DNA of 64,000 bases from Nitrospirota bacterium (GTDB taxonomy: Bacteria; Nitrospirota; Thermodesulfovibrionia; Thermodesulfovibrionales; SM23-35): the NCBI GenBank assembly GCA_014859105.1, contig JACUUX010000004.1:41709-105708 (forward strand), in the 5' to 3' direction. This document shows positions 24,623 through 33,410 of this stretch, one piece after another. Every line of letters begins with the position of its first letter. The first letter of the stretch is position 1. The position numbers and the translations under genes are program-made. The notes beneath the pieces were generated by a model. The model was given only the letters and a program-made list of their open reading frames with translations. It was not told the origin of the DNA and searched no databases.

Positions 24623-25236
24623 TATCTTATCTGGAAGGAAAATTGGTAAAAACTTATGATGACCGGATTACATTACTGGTAAATGGAATCGGTTATGACA
24701 TATTAATCCCGGCATATTTGATGAACGAAATTAAAGAAGATGAGGAAAAAGGGATTAGTGATTTGAAATTGCATATCTCTTATAATCAGACAGAAAGACA
24801 GCCCAAACCAATTCTTGTAGGATTTAAACATCCTTTCGATAAAGATTTTTTTGAACTTTTCATATCAGTTGAAGATATAGGACCCACTGCTGCTATTAAG
24901 GCTCTCATAAAACCTGTCGGAGATATCGCGCGCTCTATAGAAGAAAAAGATGCAAAAGCCCTGAGACAATTAAAAGGCATTGGAGAAAGAAAAGCTGAGA
25001 AAATTATTGCTACCCTGAAGGGAAAAGTGGCAAGGTATGCACTAATGCCCAAGATAGAAGTAGCAGCCGAAATTATAGAAGATTTCAGGAAAGAAGTCGA
25101 GGATGTTCTTATAAGGCAATTGGGTCATAAATTAATAGAAGCGCGGAAGATGATTGAAGAAGCCATGAAACGGGATCCCCGCATTAGTTCATCGGAAGAA
25201 TTATTTGAGGAAATATATAGAGGTCAAAAAAAGTGA
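24619..25236 (+). CDS. ruvA: Holliday junction branch-migration subunit RuvA
   Basis: 205 residues. The N-terminal OB domain starts [20 protein letters not shown] and contains [10 protein letters not shown]. The central helix-hairpin-helix motifs follow ([17 protein letters not shown] and [16 protein letters not shown]), then a C-terminal helical domain for RuvB contact. It tetramerises on four-way junctions. The arm ([19 protein letters not shown]) differs from Proteobacterial versions, but the layout is normal. It overlaps ruvC and ruvB by 4 bases each. Confidence 0.93.
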   Translation: MISYLEGKLVKTYDDRITLLVNGIGYDILIPAYLMNEIKEDEEKGISDLKLHISYNQTERQPKPILVGFKHPFDKDFFELFISVEDIGPTAAIKALIKPVGDIARSIEEKDAKALRQLKGIGERKAEKIIATLKGKVARYALMPKIEVAAEIIEDFRKEVEDVLIRQLGHKLIEARKMIEEAMKRDPRISSSEELFEEIYRGQKK

Positions 25237-26291
25237 TACACGAAGAAGCAAATAATATTTCGGAAATCTTAAAAGAAAATAGTTCTTTAGACGAAGATAA
25301 CAACTTAACCTTAAGACCCAGGCAGCTTTCTGACTATATAGGGCAGGATAAAATAGTAGAAACACTAAAGATTGCTATAGAGGCGGCGCTGCAAAGGAAA
25401 GAACCTATAGATCATATATTATTTAACGGGCCACCAGGTCTCGGAAAGACAACGTTAGCTCATATTATTGCTCATGAGATGGGTACAAAGATCATTACCT
25501 CATCCGGACCTGCATTGGAAAAGGGCGGAGATTTGATGGGTATCCTGACACATTTAGAAAAAGGCGATATTTTTTTTATTGATGAAATACACAGAATACC
25601 GAAAACTGTAGAGGAATTCCTGTATCCGGCAATGGAAGACTTTGCAGTGGATTTCATATTCGATAAAGGTGTACATACAAGAACTCATCGATATAGACTT
25701 GAACCTTTCACATTAATCGGAGCAACAACAAGGTCCGGCCTTCTATCCTCCCCATTAAGAGAAAGATTCGGTATTACAAGAGATCTGGATTTTTATGATG
25801 AAAAAGACCTGATCCGAATTGTAAAACGTTCTTCGGCAATATTAGGAATATCTATAGAGCAGGATGGTACATACGAAATAGCCCGGAGAGCAAGGGGCAC
25901 TCCTAGAGTTGCAAACAGGTTATTAAAACGTGTTCGTGACTTTGCACAAGTAAGGGCTCAGGGAAAGATAACAGGAGATGTAGCCATGGATGCACTAGCA
26001 CTCGAAGGCATCGATGAGTCCGGTTTGGGAGAAACAGACAGAAAACTACTAAAAATTATTATCCTGAATTATAAAGGCGGACCTGTCGGTATTGAAGCAC
26101 TCTCTTCGACTCTCCAAATAGAGACGGATGTTTTATTAGATGTGATTGAACCTTTTTTATTGAAATCAGGCTTTATAATCAGAACATCAAAGGGGAGAAG
26201 GGCTACAGAAAAAGCATACGGTCATTTTAATATTCCTTATAAGAAAGAATTGGGATTATTTGAAGGAACTAAAAATAAAAAACGTGTATAA
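25233..26291 (+). CDS. ruvB: Holliday junction branch-migration ATPase RuvB
   Basis: 352 residues. [17 protein letters not shown] opens the conserved core. Walker A is [15 protein letters not shown] (about 68-82), Walker B FIDEIHRI, and sensor 1 [18 protein letters not shown] with the arginine finger. The C-terminal winged helix includes [13 protein letters not shown]. The hexameric motor drives branch migration with RuvA. It is the last of ruvCAB, and queH starts 41 bases downstream. Confidence 0.97.
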   Translation: MIHEEANNISEILKENSSLDEDNNLTLRPRQLSDYIGQDKIVETLKIAIEAALQRKEPIDHILFNGPPGLGKTTLAHIIAHEMGTKIITSSGPALEKGGDLMGILTHLEKGDIFFIDEIHRIPKTVEEFLYPAMEDFAVDFIFDKGVHTRTHRYRLEPFTLIGATTRSGLLSSPLRERFGITRDLDFYDEKDLIRIVKRSSAILGISIEQDGTYEIARRARGTPRVANRLLKRVRDFAQVRAQGKITGDVAMDALALEGIDESGLGETDRKLLKIIILNYKGGPVGIEALSSTLQIETDVLLDVIEPFLLKSGFIIRTSKGRRATEKAYGHFNIPYKKELGLFEGTKNKKRV

Positions 26292-26332
26292 AAACTCTTT
26301 TTGCCTCATTTAGGGTTTTCTTAATATATCAT

Positions 26333-26872
26333 ATGAAGCTTTTAATGCATATATGTTGCGCCAATTGTTGTCTGTATCCTGTTCAAAGCCTCCTCTCAAA
26401 AAATATCGAATTAAATGGCCTATGGTTTAATCCGAATATCCATCCTTATACCGAGTACCAAAACCGTCTTAATGCTTTAAAAAATCTTCAGAATATCTGG
26501 GAACTCGACATCGAATATTTGGACAATTACGGACTTAAAGAGTTCATCAGAACTGTGGTAAATAATGAAGACAATCGCTGTGCCTTCTGTTATTCAATGA
26601 GGCTCGATGAATCTGCAAAAATTGCAAAAAAAATGGGACTTGACGGTTTTACAACTACTCTTCTTGTAAGTCCATATCAGAAATTTGATATGATAATCGA
26701 TATAGGCAAAGAGATGGAAAAGAGATATTCAATAATGTTTTATGTTGAAGATTTCAGGATTGGATGGAAAGAAGGAGTTAGAATATCAAGAGAACTCGGA
26801 TTATACAGGCAGAAATACTGCGGATGTATATATTCAGAGATGGAAAGATACCTTAAAAAAAGTGTCAGGTGA
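26333..26872 (+). CDS. queH: Epoxyqueuosine reductase QueH
   Basis: 179 residues of the DUF208/QueH family. The N-terminal HICCANCC supplies paired cysteines, followed later by RCAFCYSMRL and KYCGCIYSEM, which together hold the iron-sulfur cluster(s). GFTTTLLVSPYQ is also family-typical. It reduces epoxyqueuosine to queuosine in tRNA, replacing QueG in many anaerobes. queA lies 1.3 kb downstream in the same run of genes and queD at 36385, so queuosine biosynthesis is well represented locally. Confidence 0.92.
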   Translation: MKLLMHICCANCCLYPVQSLLSKNIELNGLWFNPNIHPYTEYQNRLNALKNLQNIWELDIEYLDNYGLKEFIRTVVNNEDNRCAFCYSMRLDESAKIAKKMGLDGFTTTLLVSPYQKFDMIIDIGKEMEKRYSIMFYVEDFRIGWKEGVRISRELGLYRQKYCGCIYSEMERYLKKSVR

Positions 26873-26976
26873 CAAATGACAGGTGACGAGTATAAAGTTT
26901 ACACGGTTTATTGGGGTTACAAAGTTTATTTCGCTATAAACCCGGCAAACTCAAGAAACATAATAAACTTATTTTG

Positions 26977-27204
26977 ATGTCCGAGGGGATTCAATATATT
27001 GGCAAATTTCTCGTAATCTTCGGACTGATTATAATTATCATCGGCGGTTTATTAGTCTTTTCAGGAAAAATCCCTTTCATAGGTAAGCTTCCTGGTGATA
27101 TCATAATTCAGAGGAAAAATTTTACCTTTTATTTTCCCCTGGCTACGAGCATTCTATTGAGTTTGCTATTGACTCTTATTTTATGGATTATAGGGAGGAA
27201 ATAA
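26977..27204 (+). CDS. DUF2905 small membrane protein
   Basis: I start at the ATG giving MSEGIQYIGKFLVIFGL (75 residues), as DUF2905 proteins are about 70 long. The first frame upstream adds residues unlike the family. Two hydrophobic segments flank a conserved amphipathic GKIPFIGKLPGDIIIQRKNF loop. The function is unknown. The stop codon overlaps the spoIID start (taATG), so it is coupled to it. The 100 bases upstream contain tgacaggtgac-type short direct repeats. Confidence 0.85.
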   Translation: MSEGIQYIGKFLVIFGLIIIIIGGLLVFSGKIPFIGKLPGDIIIQRKNFTFYFPLATSILLSLLLTLILWIIGRK

Positions 27205-28193
27205 TGCTGAAATCAATCAGGATACTCATGATAATTTTTACCCTGACGATATTTACGGGTAATGTGCGGGCTGAAACTAATATAAAAGTGCTTATTGTAA
27301 ACGAGATCTATCACCAGATTCCTTCAAAAGAAGAAAAGATGGAGAGGCTCGGAAGCATGAAAGGCGACCTTCTCGTGATGGGTTCACGCTATTCAGGGGA
27401 TATAGACATATGGAAAAGTGATAAAGGCCTTTATATAATCAATGAACTTCCGTTAGAGGAATACGTCAAGGATGTGGTTGCATCAGAAGTCAATCCTGAT
27501 TGGGACATGGAGGCACTCAAGGCGCAGGCTGTCATATCAAGAACATATGCACTGTATCAGAAGATGATTAATGGTAACTCAATATACCATATTGCTTCTT
27601 CTGTTATTCATCAACTTTACAAGGGCAACAATTATCATGTAAGAACAGCATATGCTGTAGAAACTACAGGCGGTGAGGTTTTGACCTTCAACGGTAAAAT
27701 AATAGAGGCACTTTACCATTCCACATGCGGCGGTATGACAGAAAACCCACAGGATGTCTTTGGGAAGAGTTATCCTTATCTGAAGCCCGTCAAAACAGAA
27801 TGTGATATCTCACCATATTCAACATGGGAAAGAAAGATCAAAATCTCAGAAATAGAAAAAGCATTAAATCTACCGGATGTTAAAGGGTTGTCTGTTAAAT
27901 CTTATACCTCAACAAAAAGAGTTAAACAACTCGATTTAACTACCGATAACGGTATACTGACAATAAATGCAGCAGACTTGAGAAAAGCTCTGGGATGGAG
28001 CATATTGCCCAGCACGAATTTCTCCCTCGTGCTTGAGGGAGAGTCGGTACTATTTACAGGAAAAGGCTATGGTCACGGTGTGGGTCTATGTCAGTGGTGT
28101 ACATTAAAACTGGCACGCGAAGGAAAGAATTACAAAGAAATCCTGTCTTTTTTTTATCCTGATACAGTAATTCAAATTTATGAAGGTTTCTGA
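27204..28193 (+). CDS. SpoIID/LytB domain protein (lytic transglycosylase-like)
   Basis: I choose the ATG overlapping the previous stop, with gggagg ahead, giving MLKSIRILMIIFTLTIFTG (329 residues). A signal segment at the N-terminus (to about RAETN) is followed by the SpoIID domain: LPLEEYVKDVVASEVNPDWD, EALKAQAVISRTYAL (with the catalytic-type Glu), HSTCGGMTENPQDVF and GYGHGVGLCQWC. In sporulators SpoIID cleaves peptidoglycan glycan strands. In non-sporulating Gram-negatives such proteins are thought to act in septal wall processing. It overlaps queA by 14 bases. Confidence 0.9.
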   Translation: MLKSIRILMIIFTLTIFTGNVRAETNIKVLIVNEIYHQIPSKEEKMERLGSMKGDLLVMGSRYSGDIDIWKSDKGLYIINELPLEEYVKDVVASEVNPDWDMEALKAQAVISRTYALYQKMINGNSIYHIASSVIHQLYKGNNYHVRTAYAVETTGGEVLTFNGKIIEALYHSTCGGMTENPQDVFGKSYPYLKPVKTECDISPYSTWERKIKISEIEKALNLPDVKGLSVKSYTSTKRVKQLDLTTDNGILTINAADLRKALGWSILPSTNFSLVLEGESVLFTGKGYGHGVGLCQWCTLKLAREGKNYKEILSFFYPDTVIQIYEGF

Positions 28194-29187
28194 ATTCAAC
28201 TTCTTTCTGCCAGAGAACCTTATTGCAAAGAGGCCACTTAAAAAGCGTGATAGATCGAGGCTTCTCGTTATTTATAGAGACGGGTCAATGGAACACAGAC
28301 ATTTCTTTGACCTTCCGGCATATCTTGAAAAGGGAGATATGCTCCTTTTAAATAATACAGGGGTCTTTCCGGCAAGGCTTAACGGTTTAAAACAGAACGG
28401 AGAAAAATTGGAAATCCTATTCGTTAGGAAGAAGGGTGATAACGAATGGGAGATTCTTTCGAAAGGAAAATACACGGGGATCCTTCGTTTTTCAGAAAAC
28501 CTGACAGCAGAAATATACAACGGTAATACCGCACACTTCAATCTTTCAGGAAATCTCATGGATTTTATCTGGAAATATGGCAAGATGCCCCTGCCGCCAT
28601 ATATTAAACGTCCACCCGATGAATCAGACAGAGAAACTTATCAGTCAATATTCGCCAAAAAAGAGGGTTCTATAGCCGCTCCTACAGCGGGTCTTCATTT
28701 TACAGAAAGCTTACTGAAGGATATAGAATCGAAAGGAGTAATAATAAATGAACTTACACTCCATATTGGCATCGGCACCTTTAAACCTATCAGGGCAGAA
28801 AATGTAGAAGACCATTTCATGGAAAAAGAATATTTTGAATTAGACAAAAAAATTATCGATGAAATTAAAAGAATAAAGAAGTCGGGCAGTAGGGTTATTT
28901 CTGTAGGAACTACTACCACAAGAGCACTGGAAGCGTTAATGAGTGGAAGGTGTAATGTGATTTCACACAATGGAAGATTAAAAGGAACTACTGATTTGTT
29001 TATTTATCCTGGATATTCGTTTAAGGCAGTTGATTCTTTAATAACAAACTTCCATCTCCCTAAGTCCACACCACTTATGTTAGCATCAGCTATGTCTGGA
29101 TGGGAGAAATTATTAAAGACTTATGAGGAAGCTATAGCCAGAGAGTATAGATTTCTATCTTATGGCGATGCTATGCTAATATTATGA
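28180..29187 (+). CDS. queA: tRNA preQ1(34) S-adenosylmethionine ribosyltransferase-isomerase
   Basis: 335 residues, standard QueA length. It shows the N-terminal PENLIAKRPLKKRDRSRLL, LLLNNTGVFPARL, IAAPTAGLHFTESLL, LHIGIGTFKPIRAENVEDH and the C-terminal TNFHLPKSTPLMLASAM. It transfers the ribosyl part of SAM to preQ1 in tRNA, making epoxyqueuosine, the substrate of QueH encoded a little upstream. It overlaps spoIID by 14 bases and the following SPOR gene by 4, so it is deep in a coupled operon. Confidence 0.97.
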   Translation: MKVSEFNFFLPENLIAKRPLKKRDRSRLLVIYRDGSMEHRHFFDLPAYLEKGDMLLLNNTGVFPARLNGLKQNGEKLEILFVRKKGDNEWEILSKGKYTGILRFSENLTAEIYNGNTAHFNLSGNLMDFIWKYGKMPLPPYIKRPPDESDRETYQSIFAKKEGSIAAPTAGLHFTESLLKDIESKGVIINELTLHIGIGTFKPIRAENVEDHFMEKEYFELDKKIIDEIKRIKKSGSRVISVGTTTTRALEALMSGRCNVISHNGRLKGTTDLFIYPGYSFKAVDSLITNFHLPKSTPLMLASAMSGWEKLLKTYEEAIAREYRFLSYGDAMLIL

Positions 29188-29783
29188 AACAAACTGATTT
29201 AAAGGAAAAACTGCCGGTAGTGTTTATTGGCAGGTCGTTTGTCATTCTGTCTATAATAATCACTTCATCGCTGGGGTTTATACTTGGTTATTATGTGGGT
29301 AAAAGTACACGTCCACCTGTTGTGAATCAAGCACTTTTGTTGCCTGAGAGCGGCGAACAAAAAAATATTTACTCACAGGAGCCACTGTCTCAACAACCTG
29401 AACAACAGCAGGACCTCATTATAAAACCGCCTGAAACAACAGAGACAACCCAGGAAACCAGGCAGTTTCAAAAAATTCCAAAATCCCGGGAAGCTAAAAA
29501 GACCATACAGATAGAAGAAACCGATAAAACCGGGGAAACCCATAAGACGAGAAAATATACTGTTCAGGTAGGCGCCTTCAAAAATATCTCCGACGCAGAT
29601 GCCCTTAAGGAAAGCCTGAATGAAAAGGGATATAAGGCATTTGTTACTCAGGCAGAAACAAAAAAACAAGAGACAATCTATAAAGTTAAGGTGGGCGAAT
29701 TCAATACCAGAAAAGAGGCGGATTTATTATCTGTCAAAATCAGGAAATCTGAAGGCTTGAAGCCTTTCGTAACATTTAAATAA
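29184..29783 (+). CDS. SPOR-domain membrane protein
   Basis: 199 residues. A single membrane span near 18-37 (SFVILSIIITSSLGFILGYY) is followed by a long low-complexity linker rich in Gln, Glu and Thr (about 55-120). A C-terminal SPOR domain starts KYTVQVGAFKNISDADALKE. SPOR domains bind denuded glycan strands at division septa, so this probably works near the SpoIID-type enzyme two genes upstream. It overlaps queA by 4 bases. Confidence 0.88.
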   Translation: MKQTDLKEKLPVVFIGRSFVILSIIITSSLGFILGYYVGKSTRPPVVNQALLLPESGEQKNIYSQEPLSQQPEQQQDLIIKPPETTETTQETRQFQKIPKSREAKKTIQIEETDKTGETHKTRKYTVQVGAFKNISDADALKESLNEKGYKAFVTQAETKKQETIYKVKVGEFNTRKEADLLSVKIRKSEGLKPFVTFK

Positions 29784-29799
29784 AATCCAGGGGGGACTT

Positions 29800-30765
29800 A
29801 CGTTAACCGTAGAAATAGAACTTGATATAGAAAAAGAATATAACCTGCTGTACGGCGGACTTGACAAAAACCTCAAAATAATAGAAGAAACGCTCGGGGT
29901 TATAGCTTCACAGAGAGGAAATAAAATTTTTCTGCAGGGAGATGAAAAATCTGTAGAAAAGGCTGAAAGACTTTTACAGGATATTCGTTCTATAAGCTCC
30001 AATGGTTATAATCTCAATCCTGAAGAGATACGTTATGCCCTGAGTTCCACCGTAGCCTCTGATGAATACGTTTCTATAAAAGACCTGTTTTTGAATAATA
30101 TACCTGTATCTTCAAAAAAACGATTTATTATACCCAAGACGGAAACACAGAGAATGTATATAGAGGCTATAAAAAATTATGACATAGTCATCGGTATCGG
30201 ACCTGCAGGTACAGGTAAAACCTATCTTGCCATGGCAATGGCTATAAATGCGTTTCTGAAAAAACAGGTAAGCAGGATTGTTCTTGCAAGACCGGCTGTT
30301 GAAGCAGGAGAAAAGATAGGCTTTCTGCCGGGAGATATATATGAGAAATTTAATCCTTATCTGAGACCCCTCTATGATGCACTGCTGGATATGATGGATG
30401 CTGAAAAAGCAGGCAAGCTCATTGAACGTGGAATTATTGAAATCGCCCCGCTTGCTTTCATGAGGGGCAGAACCCTCAATGACTCTTTTATAATACTGGA
30501 CGAAGCACAGAACACTACATCCGAACAGATGAAGATGTACCTTACAAGGCTCGGTTTTAATTCAAAGACTGTTATAACAGGAGATGTCACACAGATAGAC
30601 CTGCCCCACGGGAGGATTTCCGGTCTTATAGAGGCTGAGAAGATACTGAGTGATATCGAGGGTATTAAATTTATATATTTCTCTGAAAAAGACGTGGTAA
30701 GACACAAGCTCGTACAGAAGATAGTAAAGGCATATGAAAGATACGAAAAACGCTCAACAGAATAA
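29800..30765 (+). CDS. phoH: PhoH-family ATPase (start codon uncertain)
   Basis: The ATPase domain is clear: Walker A GIGPAGTGKTYLAMAMA and FIILDEAQNTTSEQMKMYL with Walker B. The same frame continues upstream through a PhoH-like N-terminal KH-type region (ELDIEKEYNLLYGGLDKNLK, IIEETLGVIASQRGNKIFL, YALSSTV), giving ~321 residues, the normal length. Yet between the upstream stop (29770) and the first TTG (30091) there is no ATG, GTG or TTG in frame. The position given (ACG after gggggactt) is a guess; ATA at 29815 is another. Predicted RNA-linked NTPase, usually beside ybeY, as here. Confidence 0.9.
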   Translation, partial: TLTVEIELDIEKEYNLLYGGLDKNLKIIEETLGVIASQRGNKIFLQGDEKSVEKAERLLQDIRSISSNGYNLNPEEIRYALSSTVASDEYVSIKDLFLNNIPVSSKKRFIIPKTETQRMYIEAIKNYDIVIGIGPAGTGKTYLAMAMAINAFLKKQVSRIVLARPAVEAGEKIGFLPGDIYEKFNPYLRPLYDALLDMMDAEKAGKLIERGIIEIAPLAFMRGRTLNDSFIILDEAQNTTSEQMKMYLTRLGFNSKTVITGDVTQIDLPHGRISGLIEAEKILSDIEGIKFIYFSEKDVVRHKLVQKIVKAYERYEKRSTE

Positions 30766-32347
30766 TAAAACTCGTAATTTATTCAATTTTATCAAAATCC
30801 TCAGCAACAGGTTCCGTTCTAAGGAAAGCGAGTCTCTGCTGAAAAACTCCAGAAAGGACAAACTGATAAGAATCTATTTCTTCATCTTATGCGGTTTTGT
30901 TGCTGCTCTATCTATTCAGGAACAATTCGCGATAGAACAATTACTCGGTGGCTTTCTTATTTCATGCCTGCTGATTTTTATTCTTTATAGAGACATAATG
31001 AGATATAAACCCGCTTATCTCAAGAAATACAACATGCTATTTCTTCTCGGCTTGCTGCTTACAGGTACGCTTCTTATAGGAAGGCTGTTCGGGTATTTGC
31101 TATTGACTCTGTCTAAAGGACTTGAATATGAAACTTTAGAAAGTGCTTTTTTTGGAATACCCATTCCGGCAGGGGCAATGCTTGTTTCACTCCTTTTCGA
31201 TTTTCATACCGCGATTACATTTTCATTTGCTGTAAGCATGCTTGTAGGTCTCTGGCTTCATGACGCCTCTTTTACCATATATGCTTTCGTAGGAAGTATT
31301 ACAGCCGCATTCAGCGTTATAAGATGCAAAAAGAGGTCTTCTATTCTTAAGGGAGGAGGATATGTAATCGCTGCAAATGTCTTCACTGTTATAATAATAC
31401 TTCTTATTAATGGAGAACTTTTTACAATAAAGGCACCTTCTTCTATAATGTTTGCTGCTCTTGGAGGCATAGCAGTAGCAGCGATTGTCTCGTTGCTTCT
31501 TCCTCTCATAGAATATGCATTTAAAGTTTATACAGATATAAGTCTTCTCGAATTACTCGATCTTGATCAACCAGTAATGAAAAATCTCATGGTAACAGCG
31601 CCGGGGACATACCATCATAGTGTCATAGTCGGCAACCTTGTAGAATCTGCTGCTGAAGCAGTAGGTGCAAACCCCCTTCTTGCGAGGGTCAGTGCCTATT
31701 ACCATGATATCGGTAAAATAAAGATACCTGACTATTTTATAGAGAATCAGAGCGGCTCTGTCAGCAAACATGACAAACTGACACCCCATATGAGCAGTAT
31801 GATAATTATCAATCATGTTAAGGAGGGTGTAGAAGTCGCCAGACAATATAAGCTCCCGGAACCGATTATCGATATTATAGAGCAGCATCACGGTACCATG
31901 CTTGTCAGTTATTTTTATCAAAAAGCGAAAGAAAAGGGAGACGATATCGTACCAATGGAAGAAGATTACAGATATCACGGACCAAAACCTCAAACCCGGA
32001 TGGCTGCCCTCATAATGATGGCAGATGCCGTTGAAGCTGCTTCAAAGGTTCTTACAGACCCGACTCCTGCACGCATATCATCACTTGTTGACAGAATAAT
32101 CAATCATATATTCCTTGACGCGCAACTGGATGAATGCGAGCTTACTCTAAAAGATATCCACGAGGTAAAGAAACGTTTTTCATACATACTTACCGGAATA
32201 TTCCATAAACGGATAGACTATCCGGGTTTTGATTTTACAGATGAAGATCTATATAAAGAACCAGCAAAGACTCCTAAAAATAAATCAACGGAGAATAATA
32301 AATCTTCTAAAGAAGGCATTAAAACTGCTCGGTCTTTACAAGGCTGA
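30734..32347 (+). CDS. PgpH-type membrane HD phosphohydrolase (c-di-AMP phosphodiesterase family)
   Basis: 537 residues. After a basic N-terminus come six to seven membrane segments (about 45-260) and then an HD domain with PGTYHHSVIVGNLVESAAEA, SAYYHDIGKIKIPDYF, NHVKEGVEVARQYKLP, EQHHGT, and ADAVEAAS. This is the 7TM-HD layout of PgpH/YqfF, which hydrolyses c-di-AMP in Firmicutes. The large extracytoplasmic 7TMR-HDED domain is missing here (usual length about 700). It overlaps phoH by 32 bases upstream and ybeY by 107 bases downstream. The last ~35 residues are Lys/Thr/Ser-rich and lie in the overlap. Confidence 0.88.
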   Translation: MKDTKNAQQNNKTRNLFNFIKILSNRFRSKESESLLKNSRKDKLIRIYFFILCGFVAALSIQEQFAIEQLLGGFLISCLLIFILYRDIMRYKPAYLKKYNMLFLLGLLLTGTLLIGRLFGYLLLTLSKGLEYETLESAFFGIPIPAGAMLVSLLFDFHTAITFSFAVSMLVGLWLHDASFTIYAFVGSITAAFSVIRCKKRSSILKGGGYVIAANVFTVIIILLINGELFTIKAPSSIMFAALGGIAVAAIVSLLLPLIEYAFKVYTDISLLELLDLDQPVMKNLMVTAPGTYHHSVIVGNLVESAAEAVGANPLLARVSAYYHDIGKIKIPDYFIENQSGSVSKHDKLTPHMSSMIIINHVKEGVEVARQYKLPEPIIDIIEQHHGTMLVSYFYQKAKEKGDDIVPMEEDYRYHGPKPQTRMAALIMMADAVEAASKVLTDPTPARISSLVDRIINHIFLDAQLDECELTLKDIHEVKKRFSYILTGIFHKRIDYPGFDFTDEDLYKEPAKTPKNKSTENNKSSKEGIKTARSLQG

Positions 32348-32705
32348 ACTCAGTATCCTTTTTGTGAATGACAGAAGAATGAGGATACTGAACCGCCAGT
32401 ACAGAGGTGCAGACAGAACTACAGATGTCCTCTCTTTTCCACAGGAGGAAAGTTACAAGTTACAAGTTACAAGTTACAGGTCACCCGGCACTCCTCACTC
32501 GCCACTGATTCTTGGTGATATAGTCATAAATCTCCATCAAGCAAAAAGGCAGGCTGCCGAACATAGCCTTATGTTTAATGAGGAACTGAAAAAACTCCTT
32601 ATCCACGGTCTTCTCCACCTTACAGGCTATGACCATGAAAAGGGTGGATATGATGAGAAGAAGATGAAGAGAAAAGAAAAGGAGTTACTCTCCAAAATTT
32701 CTTGA
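32241..32705 (+). CDS. ybeY: Endoribonuclease YbeY (with an internal repeat-derived insert)
   Basis: I start at the ATG giving MKIYIKNQQRLLKIN, which fits the family N-terminus; four codons of extra frame lie upstream. LSILFVNDRRMRILNRQYRG and TTDVLSFP lead to the zinc motif HGLLHLTGYDHE. Between DVLSFPQEE and ILGDIVINLHQAK the normally short loop carries an extra stretch YKLQVTSYRSPGTPHSP, encoded partly by four tandem copies of a heptamer. The insert keeps the frame and lies at a surface loop, so the enzyme (16S 3'-end processing, rRNA quality control) may still work. The start lies 107 bases inside the upstream gene. Confidence 0.92.
   Translation: MKIYIKNQQRLLKINQRRIINLLKKALKLLGLYKAELSILFVNDRRMRILNRQYRGADRTTDVLSFPQEESYKLQVTSYRSPGTPHSPLILGDIVINLHQAKRQAAEHSLMFNEELKKLLIHGLLHLTGYDHEKGGYDEKKMKRKEKELLSKIS
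32451..32478. repeat. Four tandem AGTTACA heptamers inside ybeY
   Basis: agttaca repeated four times without error (28 bases), continuing as gg. It encodes the SYKLQVTSY part of the extra loop in YbeY. 28 is not a multiple of three, so the frame was kept only because neighbouring inserted bases compensate. Confidence 0.9.
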
Positions 32706-32851
32706 CAACATAATTATATTCATCAATAATTGCCCGGCCCTTTTTTAAATCATAAATTTTGCATATACTGTCAGATACAGCATTTTTGCTCATTCTCTGC
32801 CCCGATCTTATCGGGGCTTATGATTGCTATTCTGCCTTCTCTATTCTGATC

Positions 32852-32986
32852 TTATCCGCGCCCTTTGCTTTTTTTCTGAACAGGAATCTCAAAATAAAAT
32901 TCATTCCCCCATTCTTCCGGTCTTGTCTCTATCGGAAGTGCATCCGGAATCGCTTTAGCCGTTCTTGTATCAAAAAGCTCTGCAAC
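32852..32986 (-). pseudogene. Remnant of a cyclophilin-like (DUF369/PF04126-type) gene
   Basis: On the minus strand FDTRTAKAIPDALPIETRPE then EWGNEFYFEIPV closely matches the core signature of small prokaryotic cyclophilin-like proteins (DTRTAxAIWxALPIE... WGDEIYFEIPV), with Pro for the usual Trp. The frame then breaks into KKSKGRG and a stop, and the second half of the protein is absent. The N-terminal side runs into the 3' end of the SRPBCC gene. So only the middle survives. The family call rests on one strong motif. Confidence 0.6.
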
Positions 32987-33410
32987 TTTTTTCTGAGGCC
33001 GTTTTTAAATCTTTCAGAAAAGTAGTTGTGAGATTTATCATCTTTTTTTTGGGTAATAGAAAACCTGAAGCCTTTGTGAGTAAACCTCTAAAAATTTCCC
33101 GACTCGTTACCATTACACCCTTTTCATGATTTTTGAAAATAAATTCATGCCTTGCAGACAGACCTTTTTTTCTTGCTGACCAGACTATCCGTTCATACGG
33201 AATCACTTCTTCGACGTCAATCTTAATTATAATTGGGAATGAAAAGGGTCGGAAATTGCATTTGACACTGTAACCACCGGTCAGATAATTTCGATCTGAA
33301 TTGACATCGGTCATGACTGAATTCCAGTTTATCCAGCAGGTGAGGTCGGTAAAAGTATTCCATACCTTCTTTAGCGGAGCATTAATAATTATAGCCTCTT
33401 TTATTTCCAT
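32970..33410 (-). CDS. SRPBCC (START-like) domain protein
   Basis: 146 residues with the SRPBCC opening: IIINAPLKKVWNTFTDLTCW (residues about 7-26), then WINWNSVMTDV and RPFSFPIIIKIDVEEVIPYE, and a long C-terminal helix. This fold binds hydrophobic ligands in polyketide cyclases and coenzyme Q-binding proteins; the ligand is unknown here. The start lies inside the 3' end of an internally deleted asparaginase gene, and the stop lies over a cyclophilin-like remnant. It is an intact-looking gene in a decayed neighbourhood. Confidence 0.8.
   Translation of the reverse strand: MEIKEAIIINAPLKKVWNTFTDLTCWINWNSVMTDVNSDRNYLTGGYSVKCNFRPFSFPIIIKIDVEEVIPYERIVWSARKKGLSARHEFIFKNHEKGVMVTSREIFRGLLTKASGFLLPKKKMINLTTTFLKDLKTASEKSCRAF

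Noticed and set aside
32759..33025. 88-codon plus-strand frame after ybeY
   Set aside because: It has no ribosome binding site and is antisense to the cyclophilin-like remnant and the SRPBCC gene end. Its composition looks like a shadow.
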